From Leifsonia sp. Root1293 (GTDB taxonomy: Bacteria; Actinomycetota; Actinomycetes; Actinomycetales; Microbacteriaceae): DNA of 64,000 nt. Positions 1-9,699 of this stretch are shown piece by piece. The stretch is taken from the NCBI RefSeq assembly GCF_001425325.1, contig NZ_LMEH01000002.1, positions 711,109-775,108 on the forward strand, read 5' to 3'. The notes beneath the pieces are model-generated. The model was not told where the DNA came from. It did not search any database and saw only the letters and a program-made list of their open reading frames with translations. The translations under genes were made by a program, and so were the position numbers. Numbering within the stretch: position 1 is the stretch's first letter; every line of letters begins with the position of its first letter.

Positions 1-1
1 C

Positions 2-970
2 GTCTTCGGTGCGGCGCCCGGAGCCGAACTGCTCTACTACAACGCCCTGATCAGCCCGCCGACCGCCGACGGGATCCAGTTCGACGGCCGGTGCGATCCT
101 GTCGACGATCCGACGGGGAACACCACCATCGAAGCTGTCGACGCTGCCATCGACGATGGTGCCGACATCATCTCCATCTCCCTGGCGATCGACTGGGACC
201 AGGACTGGACGCCCACGATCCTGCGTGCGAACGAGGCCGGAGTGGTGATCCTCGTCGGCCTTCCCGACGTGATCGGCCAGCCGGACGGACTCGCCCGTGC
301 CAACAGCGTCGTCGCGGTGCAGGCGATCGGCGCCGACGGTGCGGCGCTCGCCACGGACGGGGTCCCGAACACCTTCGAGAAGGTCACGGTGGCCAACGCC
401 GGCGTGGATCTGCTCGTGCAGGGATCGAGCGCGGGCACTCCTGAGGCTGAGAAGAACTGGACCGACCAGTCCCTCGCCAATGGAACCTCCATCGCCACCC
501 CGCTGACCGCCGGCTTCCTCGCCGTCGTCAAGCAGAAGTACCCGAAGGCGACGGGCAACCAGCTCATCCAGACGCTCATCCATAACACGGGCGGTGGAAA
601 CCCCGAGCTGACCAGTGACAACACCTACGGCTACGGCGTCGCGTCGCTGACCACCATGCTGCAGGTCGACCCCACGACCTACCCCGACGTGAACCCGTTG
701 ATCCTCGACGGTGCGGATGCCTACCCCGCCGCCGCCGAGTTCGACGCGGCATCGTCTGCAGAGCCGTCCGAGTCCGCATCGGAGTCCCCGACCGCACCGG
801 CAGCGGCATCCGACGACGACGCGTCGGGTCTCTCCGTGCCCCTGGTCGTGACCATCGCCGTCGTCGGCATCCTGGTGCTCGCCGGGCTCATCGTTCTCAT
901 CGTGGTGCTCGCGCGTCGTCGCCCGAGCACGCCTTCTCCGGCCGCCGGCCACACCCAGACAGGAGCATGA
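2..970 (+). CDS. mycP: Mycosin-type S8 serine protease of a type VII secretion system (5' truncated)
   Basis: This is the C-terminal part of a subtilisin-family protease; the reading frame is already open at the window edge, so the start and the catalytic Asp/His lie outside. A subtilase core segment (DIISISLA) precedes the nucleophile motif NGTSIATP, whose Ser is the expected catalytic residue. Then come an Ala/Ser/Glu-rich linker and one C-terminal membrane helix (VPLVVTIAVVGILVLAGLIV) followed by an RRR stop-transfer. That order (protease, linker, anchor) is typical of mycosins, membrane-anchored proteases that accompany ESX/type VII secretion machines and act on the outer face of the membrane. 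The stop overlaps the next start (ATGA at 967-970), so it is translationally coupled to a WXG protein and to eccD/eccC. The family is confident; the exact mycosin role is inferred from context. Confidence 0.85.
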   Translation, partial: VFGAAPGAELLYYNALISPPTADGIQFDGRCDPVDDPTGNTTIEAVDAAIDDGADIISISLAIDWDQDWTPTILRANEAGVVILVGLPDVIGQPDGLARANSVVAVQAIGADGAALATDGVPNTFEKVTVANAGVDLLVQGSSAGTPEAEKNWTDQSLANGTSIATPLTAGFLAVVKQKYPKATGNQLIQTLIHNTGGGNPELTSDNTYGYGVASLTTMLQVDPTTYPDVNPLILDGADAYPAAAEFDAASSAEPSESASESPTAPAAASDDDASGLSVPLVVTIAVVGILVLAGLIVLIVVLARRRPSTPSPAAGHTQTGA

Positions 971-2364
971 CCATGGGCAAGTACGAAGACCAGCTCGCAG
1001 CAATGGGATCGGGCACCGACTGGAACATCGAGAAGCTCCAGACCCTGTCGCTCGCCCTCAGCACGCTGCAGCGCACCATGGCGAGCCTCGCGGCATCCCC
1101 CGGTTGGAAGGGAACGTCGGCAGACGACGCCTCGGAGGTCTTCCAGCAGCTGAAGAAGAACTTCACCGTGGTCGAGGACGCCGTCACCCGCATCGGGACG
1201 ACCGTCTCCAACGCGAACGCGGCCAGGGCCGCTGCCGCATCGTCGTCGTCGGATCTGCCATCGTCGAAGGTCGACTCCTTCTGGCGCACAGCCGTCACCG
1301 CCGGATCCACCGTCGTGCACCCGGTGCTCGGCCCGCTGGCCTCGGACACGGCCCTCGACGTGATCGAGGGATTCCTCGGCAACCAGCGCGAGGAGGCGGC
1401 GAAGAAGAAGGTCGAGAGCCTCGGAAGCACACTCGAGGAGCACCGGGCAGAACTCCAGGAGAGCCAGGCCGCCCTCCGAGGCGTCGCTCCCGTCATGATC
1501 ACCGATGTCGACATCCCGAAGGACGACGGCCCCACCGGCCCGACCATGCCCGGCGGCAGCAACCCGGGTGGGCCCGGCTATCCCGGCGGTGGAAGCAACC
1601 CCGGCGGCGGCAGCCACCCCGGTGTCGGTTCCCCCACGGGGTCCCACCCCGGCGGCCAGGTCGGAACGATCATCCGCACCCCCGACTTCCCGGGACCCGA
1701 CGGCCCGACGACGGAGGGTCCGGACTGGATCGACCCGACTCCGATCGACCCCGTGTACGAGACCCCGGACCTGGTGTTCGACCCGACCACCCCCTCGGTC
1801 GATGACGGCGGACCCGGATACATCCCCGGCGGACCCGGTGGGTCCGGCGGTTCGGGTGGATCCGGTGGTTCGGGCGTCGGAACCCCGGGCGGCCTGGGGG
1901 GATCGACGGGTTCCGGTGGACCCTCGCCCCTGGGCTCGGGCGTGATCGGCGGCGGCGCCGGTGCGGCCCTGCTCGCAGGCTCCAAGCTCGCGGGCGGATC
2001 GGCCGGCATCGGCGGGCTCGGCGCCTTCGGCGGTGCCGGTGGTGCAGGAGGAGTCGGCGGTCTCGGTGGCCCCGGTGGTTCGGGAGCCGCATCCGGTGTC
2101 CGATCCAGCGGCGGGCTGCTCGGCCAGGCCGGTGGGGCCGGCGGCGGCGCCAACGGTGCGAACGGTTCGACGGCGGCTCGCGCCGGTGGAGCATCCGGAG
2201 CAGCAGGCGGTCGTCCCGGAATGATGGCTGCCGGCCAGCAGGCCGGAGCCTCCGAGGAGAAGGCCAAGGGCCAGGGCCTCGGCGGATACATCGCGCCGAC
2301 CCTCGACGATGACGAGGAGAGCGGTCCCCGGTCGAAGGGCGCCGGCGCCGGCGGACGCGGCTGA
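967..2364 (+). CDS. Gly-rich WXG-motif protein, probable type VII secretion substrate or component
   Basis: 465 residues. The N-terminal third (about 1-110) is helical with a WKG motif in the turn (GWKGTSADDASEVF), as in WXG100-like proteins that form helical hairpins. A second helical stretch lies around residues 120-175 (heptad-like, rich in E/K). From about residue 180 the protein is low complexity: Pro/Gly-rich tracts with repeats of the type GGSGGSGGSG and then an Ala/Gly-rich region with a possible weak hydrophobic segment. The architecture resembles PPE/PE_PGRS-like or LXG-type secreted proteins, but no enzymatic domain is recognisable. Its start overlaps the mycosin stop (ATGA) and eccD follows 161 bp later, so it belongs to the secretion operon. 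It could be either a secreted substrate or a cell-surface part of the apparatus. Confidence 0.7.
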   Translation: MTMGKYEDQLAAMGSGTDWNIEKLQTLSLALSTLQRTMASLAASPGWKGTSADDASEVFQQLKKNFTVVEDAVTRIGTTVSNANAARAAAASSSSDLPSSKVDSFWRTAVTAGSTVVHPVLGPLASDTALDVIEGFLGNQREEAAKKKVESLGSTLEEHRAELQESQAALRGVAPVMITDVDIPKDDGPTGPTMPGGSNPGGPGYPGGGSNPGGGSHPGVGSPTGSHPGGQVGTIIRTPDFPGPDGPTTEGPDWIDPTPIDPVYETPDLVFDPTTPSVDDGGPGYIPGGPGGSGGSGGSGGSGVGTPGGLGGSTGSGGPSPLGSGVIGGGAGAALLAGSKLAGGSAGIGGLGAFGGAGGAGGVGGLGGPGGSGAASGVRSSGGLLGQAGGAGGGANGANGSTAARAGGASGAAGGRPGMMAAGQQAGASEEKAKGQGLGGYIAPTLDDDEESGPRSKGAGAGGRG

Positions 2365-2525
2365 CCTCCGGTAGGTGACGCTCTCGGCGACGCCCCGGTG
2401 AGCTCTCGACGACGCGCTCGGCCGATCGCGGTGGCCGCGAGGACACGCGTGCAGGTGGCAGGATCTAGCGTGGGAGCCTCGGGGGCTGCCCACGTGCTGA
2501 ACGGCGACAGACCAGGGGGAGACTC

Positions 2526-3890
2526 ATGAGCACTCCCGCCGTCGAACGCCGCAGGTTCGCACTGCTCAGCGACACGGGCCGCTTCGACATCGCCATCCCG
2601 CTGGACGACAGGCTCGGCGATGCCCTGCGAGCCGGTGGCCTGCCCGTCGGCGACGGGCGACACATCGTGCTCGACCGCGACGGCACCGAGATCGCACCCG
2701 AGACCCCGGCGATCGATCTCGTGGACGGCGGCCTCTACAGCGTCGTCGACCTGAGGGCGGATGCTGCGGTCTCGGCACGCGCCGAGCGCGAGTCCGCCTC
2801 CCGGCGCGTCGACCACGGTGCGCCGTGGTGGATGCTCGCCGTCATCGCCCCCCTCGCCCTCGCTGCCATCGTCGCTGTCTCCGTCGGCCCCGGCATGCGT
2901 CTGCTCACCAGCATCGTGCTGGGTCTGGCCGCCATCGTGACGGCCGTGGTCTGGGCCGCCCGCGCCCGCGCAGGCATGGCCGGCGCCGTCGCACTCCTCG
3001 CGCCCCTCGCTCTCGCCTTCAGCGCCGGCGCCCTGGCTCCGCCGCCGGGACTGGAGGACGGCGTGCGTCTCGCCGTCGCTGCCGGATTCGTGGCCGCAGC
3101 GGTGCTGAGCGCCGTGCTCACGGCCACGGCGGCATCCGCAGAACTGCGTGCCGCCGCCGGAACAGTGGCGATCATGCTCGCGGTGCTCGCAGCGATCTGG
3201 GGTCTGGCCCTGCTGCTCCATTGGGAGGAGCCGGCTGCGGCAGCGGTCTCGCTCGGTGCCGTGCCGCTGGCCCTGCGCGCCCTGCCCAGCACTCTCGTGA
3301 ACCTTCCCGAGGGCTACTTCATCGACTACAAGCACTTCATCGGCAACCGGTGGACCGTGCGCGGCGCGATCCCGGAATCGCCGGGGGCCATCAGGGTCGA
3401 GACCGTGCGGGCCGTCGTCGACGGGTCGTCGGCCCGGCTCGTCGCCGGTGCCGCTCTCCTCAGCATCATCGCGGCGGTCTTCGCGCCGGTCGCGCTGCTC
3501 CGGCCGTGGGAAAGCGATCCGTTCGTCGCGACCGGCGGCATCGTGCTCATCGTGTGCGTCGAGATCTCCCTGCTGCTCACGCCGAGGCACACCACGGGTC
3601 TCCTGCTGCGCTGGATGCCGAGGGCAGCGGCTGCGGTCGTGCTCGTCGTCGCCGCCCAGTTGGCTCTCACCACTCTCGATCCGCTCGCGCTCAGCATCAT
3701 CGCCGCCGGACTGTTCCTCGCGGCCGTGATCGCCGCCGCGATCGTCGTCCCGGCATCGCGCGGCGCTTCCTCCCTCGCCTGGTCGCGCACCGGCGACGTG
3801 ATCGAGTGGATCGCCGTCGCCTTCGCGCTGCCCGCCGCACTGCTCTACGCGGACGTGCTGAGCCTGCTCCGTGGGATGATGGCAGGATGA
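2526..3890 (+). CDS. eccD: Type VII secretion integral membrane protein EccD
   Basis: 454 residues. Residues about 8-85 form a ubiquitin-like (YukD-type) domain (RRFALLSDTGRFDIAIPL ... DGGLYSVVDL). It is followed from about residue 100 by roughly eleven hydrophobic helices to the C-terminus, which is the domain order of EccD. EccD forms the membrane pore scaffold of ESX systems. The ATG at 2526 is preceded by a strong Shine-Dalgarno sequence (GGGGGAG) and is the only good start. The stop overlaps the RDD-FHA gene start (ATGA, 3887-3890). EccB and EccE are not found in the window; EccB could lie upstream of the left edge. Confidence 0.9.
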   Translation: MSTPAVERRRFALLSDTGRFDIAIPLDDRLGDALRAGGLPVGDGRHIVLDRDGTEIAPETPAIDLVDGGLYSVVDLRADAAVSARAERESASRRVDHGAPWWMLAVIAPLALAAIVAVSVGPGMRLLTSIVLGLAAIVTAVVWAARARAGMAGAVALLAPLALAFSAGALAPPPGLEDGVRLAVAAGFVAAAVLSAVLTATAASAELRAAAGTVAIMLAVLAAIWGLALLLHWEEPAAAAVSLGAVPLALRALPSTLVNLPEGYFIDYKHFIGNRWTVRGAIPESPGAIRVETVRAVVDGSSARLVAGAALLSIIAAVFAPVALLRPWESDPFVATGGIVLIVCVEISLLLTPRHTTGLLLRWMPRAAAAVVLVVAAQLALTTLDPLALSIIAAGLFLAAVIAAAIVVPASRGASSLAWSRTGDVIEWIAVAFALPAALLYADVLSLLRGMMAG

Positions 3891-5344
3891 GCGACCGCGG
3901 AGGATTCCCCGGGCGCGCGGGGGTTCCGGCATTGCCTCCCTCCGGCGTGCCCGCACTGCCCCCTGGCCTGCTCGCGCCCCAGCCGGGCCTCGAGGGTTCG
4001 ACTCCGGATGCTGCTGCCCAGCCGGCTGCCGGCAGCGAGGTCGAGGCACGTGCCGCCGCTGCGTCACCGTCGACCGCAGCTCTTCCCGGTGCATCCGGTG
4101 TCGGGTCGACCGCCGTGCCCACCCCGGCCGGACCGCGCCGTATCGCAGGCTCGCTGGGCACGGCCTTCGTCGGCCGCCCGGCCACGGTCGGTCGCCGGAT
4201 CGCCGCGTTCAGCATCGACGTCGCCGTCGTCGCCGCGATAGCGGTCGTGGTCTGGCTGCTGACCGGCACGATCGTGCTCGGCGCCGTCGTCGCCATCGAA
4301 CTGGCCATCGGCCTCTGGATCATCGAATCCCGCACCGGCGTCACCCCGGGCAACGCCGCCCTGCGGCTGCGCACAGCCCGCGAGGACGGGCCGTTCTCGC
4401 CCGGCGTCGGACGCGGCTTCGTACGCTGGTTCATCACCGGTGCCGGCTTCCTCGCCGCTGGTGTCGGCGCCTGGGTGGTCGTCGCCTCGAGCGCCTGGGA
4501 TGCAACAGGGCGTGGCCGCTCCTGGGCCGACCGCGCGGCGCGCACACTCGTCGTCGCCGTTCCCGCCCGCAGCCGAAGCGCGGCGCCGGCAGGTTCCCGC
4601 GGCATCGTGCTGGCCGCCCCACTCCTCGTCACGTCGACCCGCCGCGCTCCAGCCATGCTTGTGTCCGACGACGAGAACTCGGCCAGCGCCTCCTTCACGG
4701 GTTCCCCATCGTCGTCCGTGCCCATCGCCGTCGAGTCCGCCTCGGTACGGGGAGCATCCTCGGGCCGAGGGAGGGCAGAGGAGCGGATGCCCGAGCTCGA
4801 CGCATCGGCCGCTGGCGGCGAACCCCGGGGCGCGAGCGGGCGCACCGATGCGAAGACCGCCGACCCCGGGGCGGCATCCGTCGTCGCGGCGCCGGCCGCC
4901 TCCGCCGCCTCCGCCGCACCGACCGGCCGCCGCGCTGCCGCGGTGCCCGTCGACCAGACCCCGGGCGACACTCCGGCTTCCGAGACCGGTGCGCTGCTGC
5001 TCATCTTCGACACCGGCCAGCGCGAGCAGCTGCCGATCCCGGTGGCGGTGAACCTCGGACGCAACCCGTCGGCCACCGACCAGGGCGACAGGCTCATCTC
5101 GGTGCGCGACCCCGAGTCGACGGTCTCGAAGACCCATCTGCGGCTCGAGCACTCCCGGGGTCGCACCTGGGTCACAGACAACAACTCCACGAACGGAACC
5201 GAGATCAGAAGCGACGACGCCGCCTCAGCGCCCCTCCTGCCGGGAAACAGGGTGCTCCTCGACGAGGGCGACCGCGTGCGCATGGGCAACCGCACCTTCA
5301 CCGTGAGCATCCTCATGGCTCCCGAGAGCGCGGACAACGCCTGA
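3887..5344 (+). CDS. RDD-domain membrane protein fused to a C-terminal FHA domain
   Basis: 485 residues, started at the ATG overlapping the eccD stop. Residues 1-80 are a Pro/Ala-rich cytosolic tail. Residues about 95-225 form an RDD-type membrane unit: VGRRIAAFSIDVAVVAAIAVVVWLL carries the conserved Arg and Asp, followed by further helices and TGVTPGNAALRLRTAR. After an Ala/Ser/Pro linker the last ~110 residues form a forkhead-associated domain with GRNPS, SKTHLRLE and NSTNGTEI, the motifs that bind phosphothreonine. It sits between EccD and EccC with overlapping stops and starts (TGATG at 5342-5346), so it is very likely co-expressed with them. The phosphopeptide-reading domain suggests Ser/Thr-kinase control of the secretion machine; this is inference. 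Confidence 0.85.
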   Translation: MSDRGGFPGRAGVPALPPSGVPALPPGLLAPQPGLEGSTPDAAAQPAAGSEVEARAAAASPSTAALPGASGVGSTAVPTPAGPRRIAGSLGTAFVGRPATVGRRIAAFSIDVAVVAAIAVVVWLLTGTIVLGAVVAIELAIGLWIIESRTGVTPGNAALRLRTAREDGPFSPGVGRGFVRWFITGAGFLAAGVGAWVVVASSAWDATGRGRSWADRAARTLVVAVPARSRSAAPAGSRGIVLAAPLLVTSTRRAPAMLVSDDENSASASFTGSPSSSVPIAVESASVRGASSGRGRAEERMPELDASAAGGEPRGASGRTDAKTADPGAASVVAAPAASAASAAPTGRRAAAVPVDQTPGDTPASETGALLLIFDTGQREQLPIPVAVNLGRNPSATDQGDRLISVRDPESTVSKTHLRLEHSRGRTWVTDNNSTNGTEIRSDDAASAPLLPGNRVLLDEGDRVRMGNRTFTVSILMAPESADNA

Positions 5345-8300
5345 TGGGCGGTCCACGCCTGGCGCCACCGCGCGTCCCGTCCGGCACCATCACGGTGCAG
5401 CCGCCCCCCGAGATCGCCCCGAGCGACGGCGGCGGCGGACTCCTCAGTTCCATGCTCCCGATGCTCGGATCGATCGGCGCCATCGTCATGGTGAGCGTCT
5501 CGAACACCGGGCCGACGGGCTTCATCACCGGTGGCATGTTCCTGCTCTCCTCCCTGGGCTTCGTCGCGGTCAACGGATGGCGCCAGCGATCCCAGCGCAC
5601 CTCCGCGACCCTCGCCGCCCGTCGCGAGTACCTCGCCTACCTCACCGAGCTGCGACGCACGGTGCGGGTGGCATCGAAGCAGCAGCGACGAGCCGGCAAC
5701 TGGCAGCATCCGGCACCATCGACGCTGCCCTTCATCGCCGAGGAGCGCACCCGCGTCTGGGAGCGCTCGGCCGGCGACGCCGACTTCCTCGCCGTGCGCG
5801 TCGGAACCAGCGACCAGCCGCTGTGCGTCACGCTGGAGGCGCCCGAGCTTCCCCCGCTCGCGCAGCTCGACCCCGTCGCGGCATCCGCGGCCCATCGCTT
5901 CATGCTCACCCACGAGGTGCAGAAGGACCTGCCGCTCGGCGTGACCCTGCGCGACTTCGCCCGCATCGAGATCACCGGGGACGAGAACGAGTCACGGGGA
6001 CTCGCCCGCGCCATGCTCCTGCACGCGGCGACGATGCACGATCCGGACAACCTGCAGATCGTCATCGCCGCCGAGGATGCGGCCCTCGGTCAGTGGGAGT
6101 GGGCGAAGTGGCTGCCGCACACCCATTCGCGCCAGGCGACCGACTCCCTCGGCGCTGCCCGCATGATCGGGTCGAACGTCACCGAGCTCGCCGCCCTCAT
6201 GCCCGCCGACGTGCGCGAGCGTCCTCGGTTCGCGCGCGACGGCTCGACGCCGCTCACCCCGCACGTGGTCATCGTCACCGATGGTGCGCGCATCCCGCTC
6301 AGCGACGTGCTGCTGGCCGGCGACGGCACCTCGGGTGTCACGGTCATCGACCTGCCGGCGCGCTGGGGAGACCTCGACAACCAGAACGCGCTGCGCATCG
6401 CCTTCGACGCGGAACGACCCGGCCGGGCGGAGCTGCTCACCCTGCAGATCCCGGCACGCTCCTTCCGCCCCGACACCATCAGCATCGTGGAGGCCGAGGC
6501 CACGGCGCGCCGGCTCCTTCCCCTGTTCTCGATGACGAGCACCGCCGTCGCCACGCGCTCGACGGCCAAGCAGGCCGACCTGGTCGACCTGCTCGGGCTG
6601 CCCGACGTTCGCGACATCGACTTCGACGTGTCGTGGCAGCCGCGACTCGAGCGCGACCGCCTGCGGGTGCCGATCGGCCAGGACACCACCGGCGCGCCGA
6701 TCGTGCTCGACATCAAGGAATCCGCCCAGCAGGGCATGGGTCCGCACGGCGTGATGATCGGCGCGACCGGATCGGGCAAGTCCGAGGTGCTGCGCACGCT
6801 CGTGCTCGCCCTCGCGCTCACGCACTCTCCCGAGCAGCTGAACTTCGTTCTCGTCGACTTCAAGGGTGGGGCCACGTTCGCCGGCATGGCGGGCATGCCG
6901 CACGTCTCGGCCATCATCACGAACCTCGGCGACGAGATCTCGCTCGTCGACCGCTTCCAGGACGCGCTGCAGGGCGAGATCGTGCGCCGCCAGGAACTGC
7001 TGCGCTCCTCGGGCAACTTCGCCAACGTCTCGGACTACGAGAAGGCCCGCCGTGGTGGTCGGAGCGACCTTCCACCCCTGCCGTCGTTGCTCATCGTCGC
7101 CGACGAGTTCTCCGAGCTGCTCTCGGCCAAGCCCGAGTTCGTCGAGAGCTTCGTGAACATCGGTCGCGTCGGCCGCTCCCTCCAGGTGCACCTCCTCCTG
7201 GCCTCGCAGCGCCTCGAGGAGGGCAAGCTCCGCGGGCTCGACACCTATCTCTCGTACCGCATCGGCCTCCGCACCTTCTCGGCGGCCGAGTCGCGCACGA
7301 TCCTCGGGGTTCCGGATGCCTACACCCTGCCGCAGCAGCCCGGCGTCGGCTTCCTGAAGAGCGACACCGAGACGATGACCCAGTTCCGGGCGGCCTATGT
7401 GTCGGCGCCGCCGCCGCGTCGTCGCCGGTCCGTCGACACCGGGCGCGCAGACTCGGCAGCGGCATCCGTCGAGCTGTTCACGGCCGCCGCCGTGCACACG
7501 GAAGCCCCCGTCGATCCCGAACCCGATGCTCCCGTGGCCATCGAGCCCGAGGAGTCGCGCAGCACCTTCGAGATCGCCGTGGCACGGATGTCGGGCCGCG
7601 GCCCCGTCGCCCACCGCGTCTGGCTGCCGCCGCTCGAGGTGCCGGCGACGCTCGACCAGCTCTTCGGCGATCTCGCCGTCGACCCGACGCTCGGGCTCGT
7701 CTCGGCGCGGTGGCGTGGCGCTGGGGCCCTCACGGTGCCTCTCGGCATCGTCGACGTCCCGTTGGAGCAGCGCCGCGAGAACCTCGTGGTCTCCCTCGGC
7801 GGTGCCGCAGGCCACATGGTCGTGGTCGGTGCGCCGCTGAGCGGCAAGAGCACGCTCGCACGCACCACGATGATCGCCCTGGCACTGACGAACACCCCGC
7901 TCGAGGTGCAGTTCTTCGTGCTCGACTTCGGCGGCGGCGCGTTCTCGGGCCTGCAGGGCTTCCCGCACCTGAGCGGCCTCGCCACCAGGTCGGAGCCCGA
8001 CGTCGTGCGGCGGACCGTGGCCGAGGTCACCGGCATCCTGAACGCCCGAGAGGTGTTCTTCAGGCAGAACGGGATCGACTCGATCGACACGTATCGGCAG
8101 CGACGTGCGGCCGGTCAGGTCGACGACGGCTACGGCGACGTGTTCCTCGTCATCGACGGCTGGGGAACCCTCCGCTCCGAGTTCGAGTCGCTCGAGGCGA
8201 GCATCCAGACCATCGCCGCCCGCGGACTCACCTACGGCGTGCACATCGTGATCACGGCGGCGCGCTGGCTCGAGCTCCGCGCGAACATCAAGGACCTCAT

Positions 8301-9294
8301 CGGCACGCGCATCGAGCTCCGCCTCGGCGATCCGAGCGACTCCGAGACCGACCGCAAGGCCGCCGCCAACGTCACGGCCATTCCCGGTCGCGGTCTGAGC
8401 CCCGCTGCCCTCCAGATGCTCACGGCGCTGCCGCGCATCGACGGGGTGGCGGCATCCGCGAGCCTCGCAGACGGCATCGACCACCTCACCGAGCACGTGC
8501 GTGCGGCCTGGACCGGCCCGGCCGGACCGAAGCTGCGCCTGCTGCCCGACAGCATCAGTCTCGACGAGCTGCGCGAACTCGTGCCTGCTGCGTCGCGCGA
8601 GATCGCCCTGGGCATCGACGAGGCCGACCTGGCTCCGTTCATGATCGATCCGTCGGAGGAGCCGCACCTGTTCCTCTACGGCGACGCCGGCTCCGGCAAG
8701 TCGTCGATGCTGCGCTCCTACGCCAACGAGATCATGCGGCACTACGGGCCGACCGAGGCGAAGATCTTCGTCGTCGACTACAGGCGCGCCCTGCTGGGCG
8801 ACATCCCCGACGAGTACCTCGGCGCCTACCTGAGCTCCCACGAGATGGCGACGGGTGGGCTCGGCGAGCTGGCTGCGTTCTTCCAGAGCCGCATCCCGGG
8901 CCCGGATGTCACTCCCGAACAGCTGCGGAACAGGTCGTGGTGGACAGGCGCGGAGGGCTTCATCCTCGTCGACGACTACGACCTGGTCGCCACCTCGCAG
9001 GGCAACCCGCTGGCCGTGCTCGCGCCGCTGCTCGCGCAGGCCGGCGACCTCGGCCTGCACGTGATCCTCACGCGTCGTGCCGGTGGCGCGAGCAGGGCGG
9101 CGTACGACCCGATCATCCAGCGCCTGACCGACCTCGGCACCACGGGCATCCTGCTGAGCGGAAGCCCTGAGGAGGGCCAGCTCATCGGCAAGGTCAAGGC
9201 GGTTCCCGCGGTTCCGGGGCGCGCGCAGATCGTCAGCCGCAGTCGCGGCGTCGTGGCGGCGCAGCTCGCCTGGGTTCCTCCGCGCTACAGCTGA
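5344..9294 (+). CDS. eccC: Type VII secretion FtsK/SpoIIIE-family ATPase EccC (fused EccCa-EccCb)
   Basis: 1316 residues. Two N-terminal helices (about residues 35-75) anchor it in the membrane. Three P-loop ATPase domains follow. Domain 1 has Walker A GATGSGKS (residues 473-480) and Walker B LLIVADEF; domain 2 has GAPLSGKS (829-836) and VFLVIDGW; domain 3 has GDAGSGKS (1113-1120) and FILVDDYD. All three P-loop Lys residues are present, so none looks degenerate by sequence alone. EccC is the motor that recognises substrate tails and drives ESX secretion; here the two halves are one polypeptide, as in many actinobacteria. The start ATG overlaps the previous stop, and the gene ends convergent with a WXG100 gene 64 bp away. 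Confidence 0.95.
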   Translation: MGGPRLAPPRVPSGTITVQPPPEIAPSDGGGGLLSSMLPMLGSIGAIVMVSVSNTGPTGFITGGMFLLSSLGFVAVNGWRQRSQRTSATLAARREYLAYLTELRRTVRVASKQQRRAGNWQHPAPSTLPFIAEERTRVWERSAGDADFLAVRVGTSDQPLCVTLEAPELPPLAQLDPVAASAAHRFMLTHEVQKDLPLGVTLRDFARIEITGDENESRGLARAMLLHAATMHDPDNLQIVIAAEDAALGQWEWAKWLPHTHSRQATDSLGAARMIGSNVTELAALMPADVRERPRFARDGSTPLTPHVVIVTDGARIPLSDVLLAGDGTSGVTVIDLPARWGDLDNQNALRIAFDAERPGRAELLTLQIPARSFRPDTISIVEAEATARRLLPLFSMTSTAVATRSTAKQADLVDLLGLPDVRDIDFDVSWQPRLERDRLRVPIGQDTTGAPIVLDIKESAQQGMGPHGVMIGATGSGKSEVLRTLVLALALTHSPEQLNFVLVDFKGGATFAGMAGMPHVSAIITNLGDEISLVDRFQDALQGEIVRRQELLRSSGNFANVSDYEKARRGGRSDLPPLPSLLIVADEFSELLSAKPEFVESFVNIGRVGRSLQVHLLLASQRLEEGKLRGLDTYLSYRIGLRTFSAAESRTILGVPDAYTLPQQPGVGFLKSDTETMTQFRAAYVSAPPPRRRRSVDTGRADSAAASVELFTAAAVHTEAPVDPEPDAPVAIEPEESRSTFEIAVARMSGRGPVAHRVWLPPLEVPATLDQLFGDLAVDPTLGLVSARWRGAGALTVPLGIVDVPLEQRRENLVVSLGGAAGHMVVVGAPLSGKSTLARTTMIALALTNTPLEVQFFVLDFGGGAFSGLQGFPHLSGLATRSEPDVVRRTVAEVTGILNAREVFFRQNGIDSIDTYRQRRAAGQVDDGYGDVFLVIDGWGTLRSEFESLEASIQTIAARGLTYGVHIVITAARWLELRANIKDLIGTRIELRLGDPSDSETDRKAAANVTAIPGRGLSPAALQMLTALPRIDGVAASASLADGIDHLTEHVRAAWTGPAGPKLRLLPDSISLDELRELVPAASREIALGIDEADLAPFMIDPSEEPHLFLYGDAGSGKSSMLRSYANEIMRHYGPTEAKIFVVDYRRALLGDIPDEYLGAYLSSHEMATGGLGELAAFFQSRIPGPDVTPEQLRNRSWWTGAEGFILVDDYDLVATSQGNPLAVLAPLLAQAGDLGLHVILTRRAGGASRAAYDPIIQRLTDLGTTGILLSGSPEEGQLIGKVKAVPAVPGRAQIVSRSRGVVAAQLAWVPPRYS

Positions 9295-9358
9295 CGCCTC
9301 GGCGTATCGGGATCATCCGGGAGCAACGGAAGCGCGACGCGCTGACGCTGACGGTGAC

Positions 9359-9652
9359 TCAGAACGACCAGACGCGCGCGTGAGCCTCGTCCATGGCGCG
9401 GAATCGCTTCGTGCCGGAGTGGGCGACGGCCGCAACGTCGCGGGCCGCCTTCTCCATGATGCGGATCGAGCGATCCCAGTCGCGGTGGGCCCTGTCGTAG
9501 GCGTCGGAGGCATCACCGGACCACTCGGTGCGGAGCACGGCCGCCCGGCGCTCGAGGTGGTCGAGCAAGCGCTGCATCTCGTCGATGGCCGCCTCGATGC
9601 GGGCGACGGATGCCTCGATGACGGTGTCTTCCACTCGGATCTCGCGGCTCAT
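9359..9652 (-). CDS. WXG100-family (ESAT-6-like) protein
   Basis: 97 residues, the standard WXG100 length. It is predicted to be two helices joined by a turn with the WSG motif (LRTEWSGDASDAYDRAH, about residues 42-57), amphipathic on both sides. Such proteins are secreted as helical-hairpin dimers by EccC machines. The C-terminus (...AMDEAHARVWSF) ends with aromatic residues but shows no clear YxxxD/E signal. It is the last gene of a minus-strand set that runs convergently into eccC, which places a likely substrate beside the secretion motor. An upstream GATCG sequence gives only a modest ribosome site. Confidence 0.85.
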   Translation of the reverse strand: MSREIRVEDTVIEASVARIEAAIDEMQRLLDHLERRAAVLRTEWSGDASDAYDRAHRDWDRSIRIMEKAARDVAAVAHSGTKRFRAMDEAHARVWSF

Positions 9653-9699
9653 GATCGTTCCTTCGGTGTCGTTTGCGTGGTCGCGCTGCGCGCTTCGTG

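Noticed and set aside
1578-4094. Very long minus-strand open frame opposite the secretion genes
   Set aside because: It is a GC-rich shadow of real plus-strand genes, with low-complexity Arg/Gly/Pro composition and no start signal. The same holds for the 1022-codon frame opposite eccC at 5992-9060.
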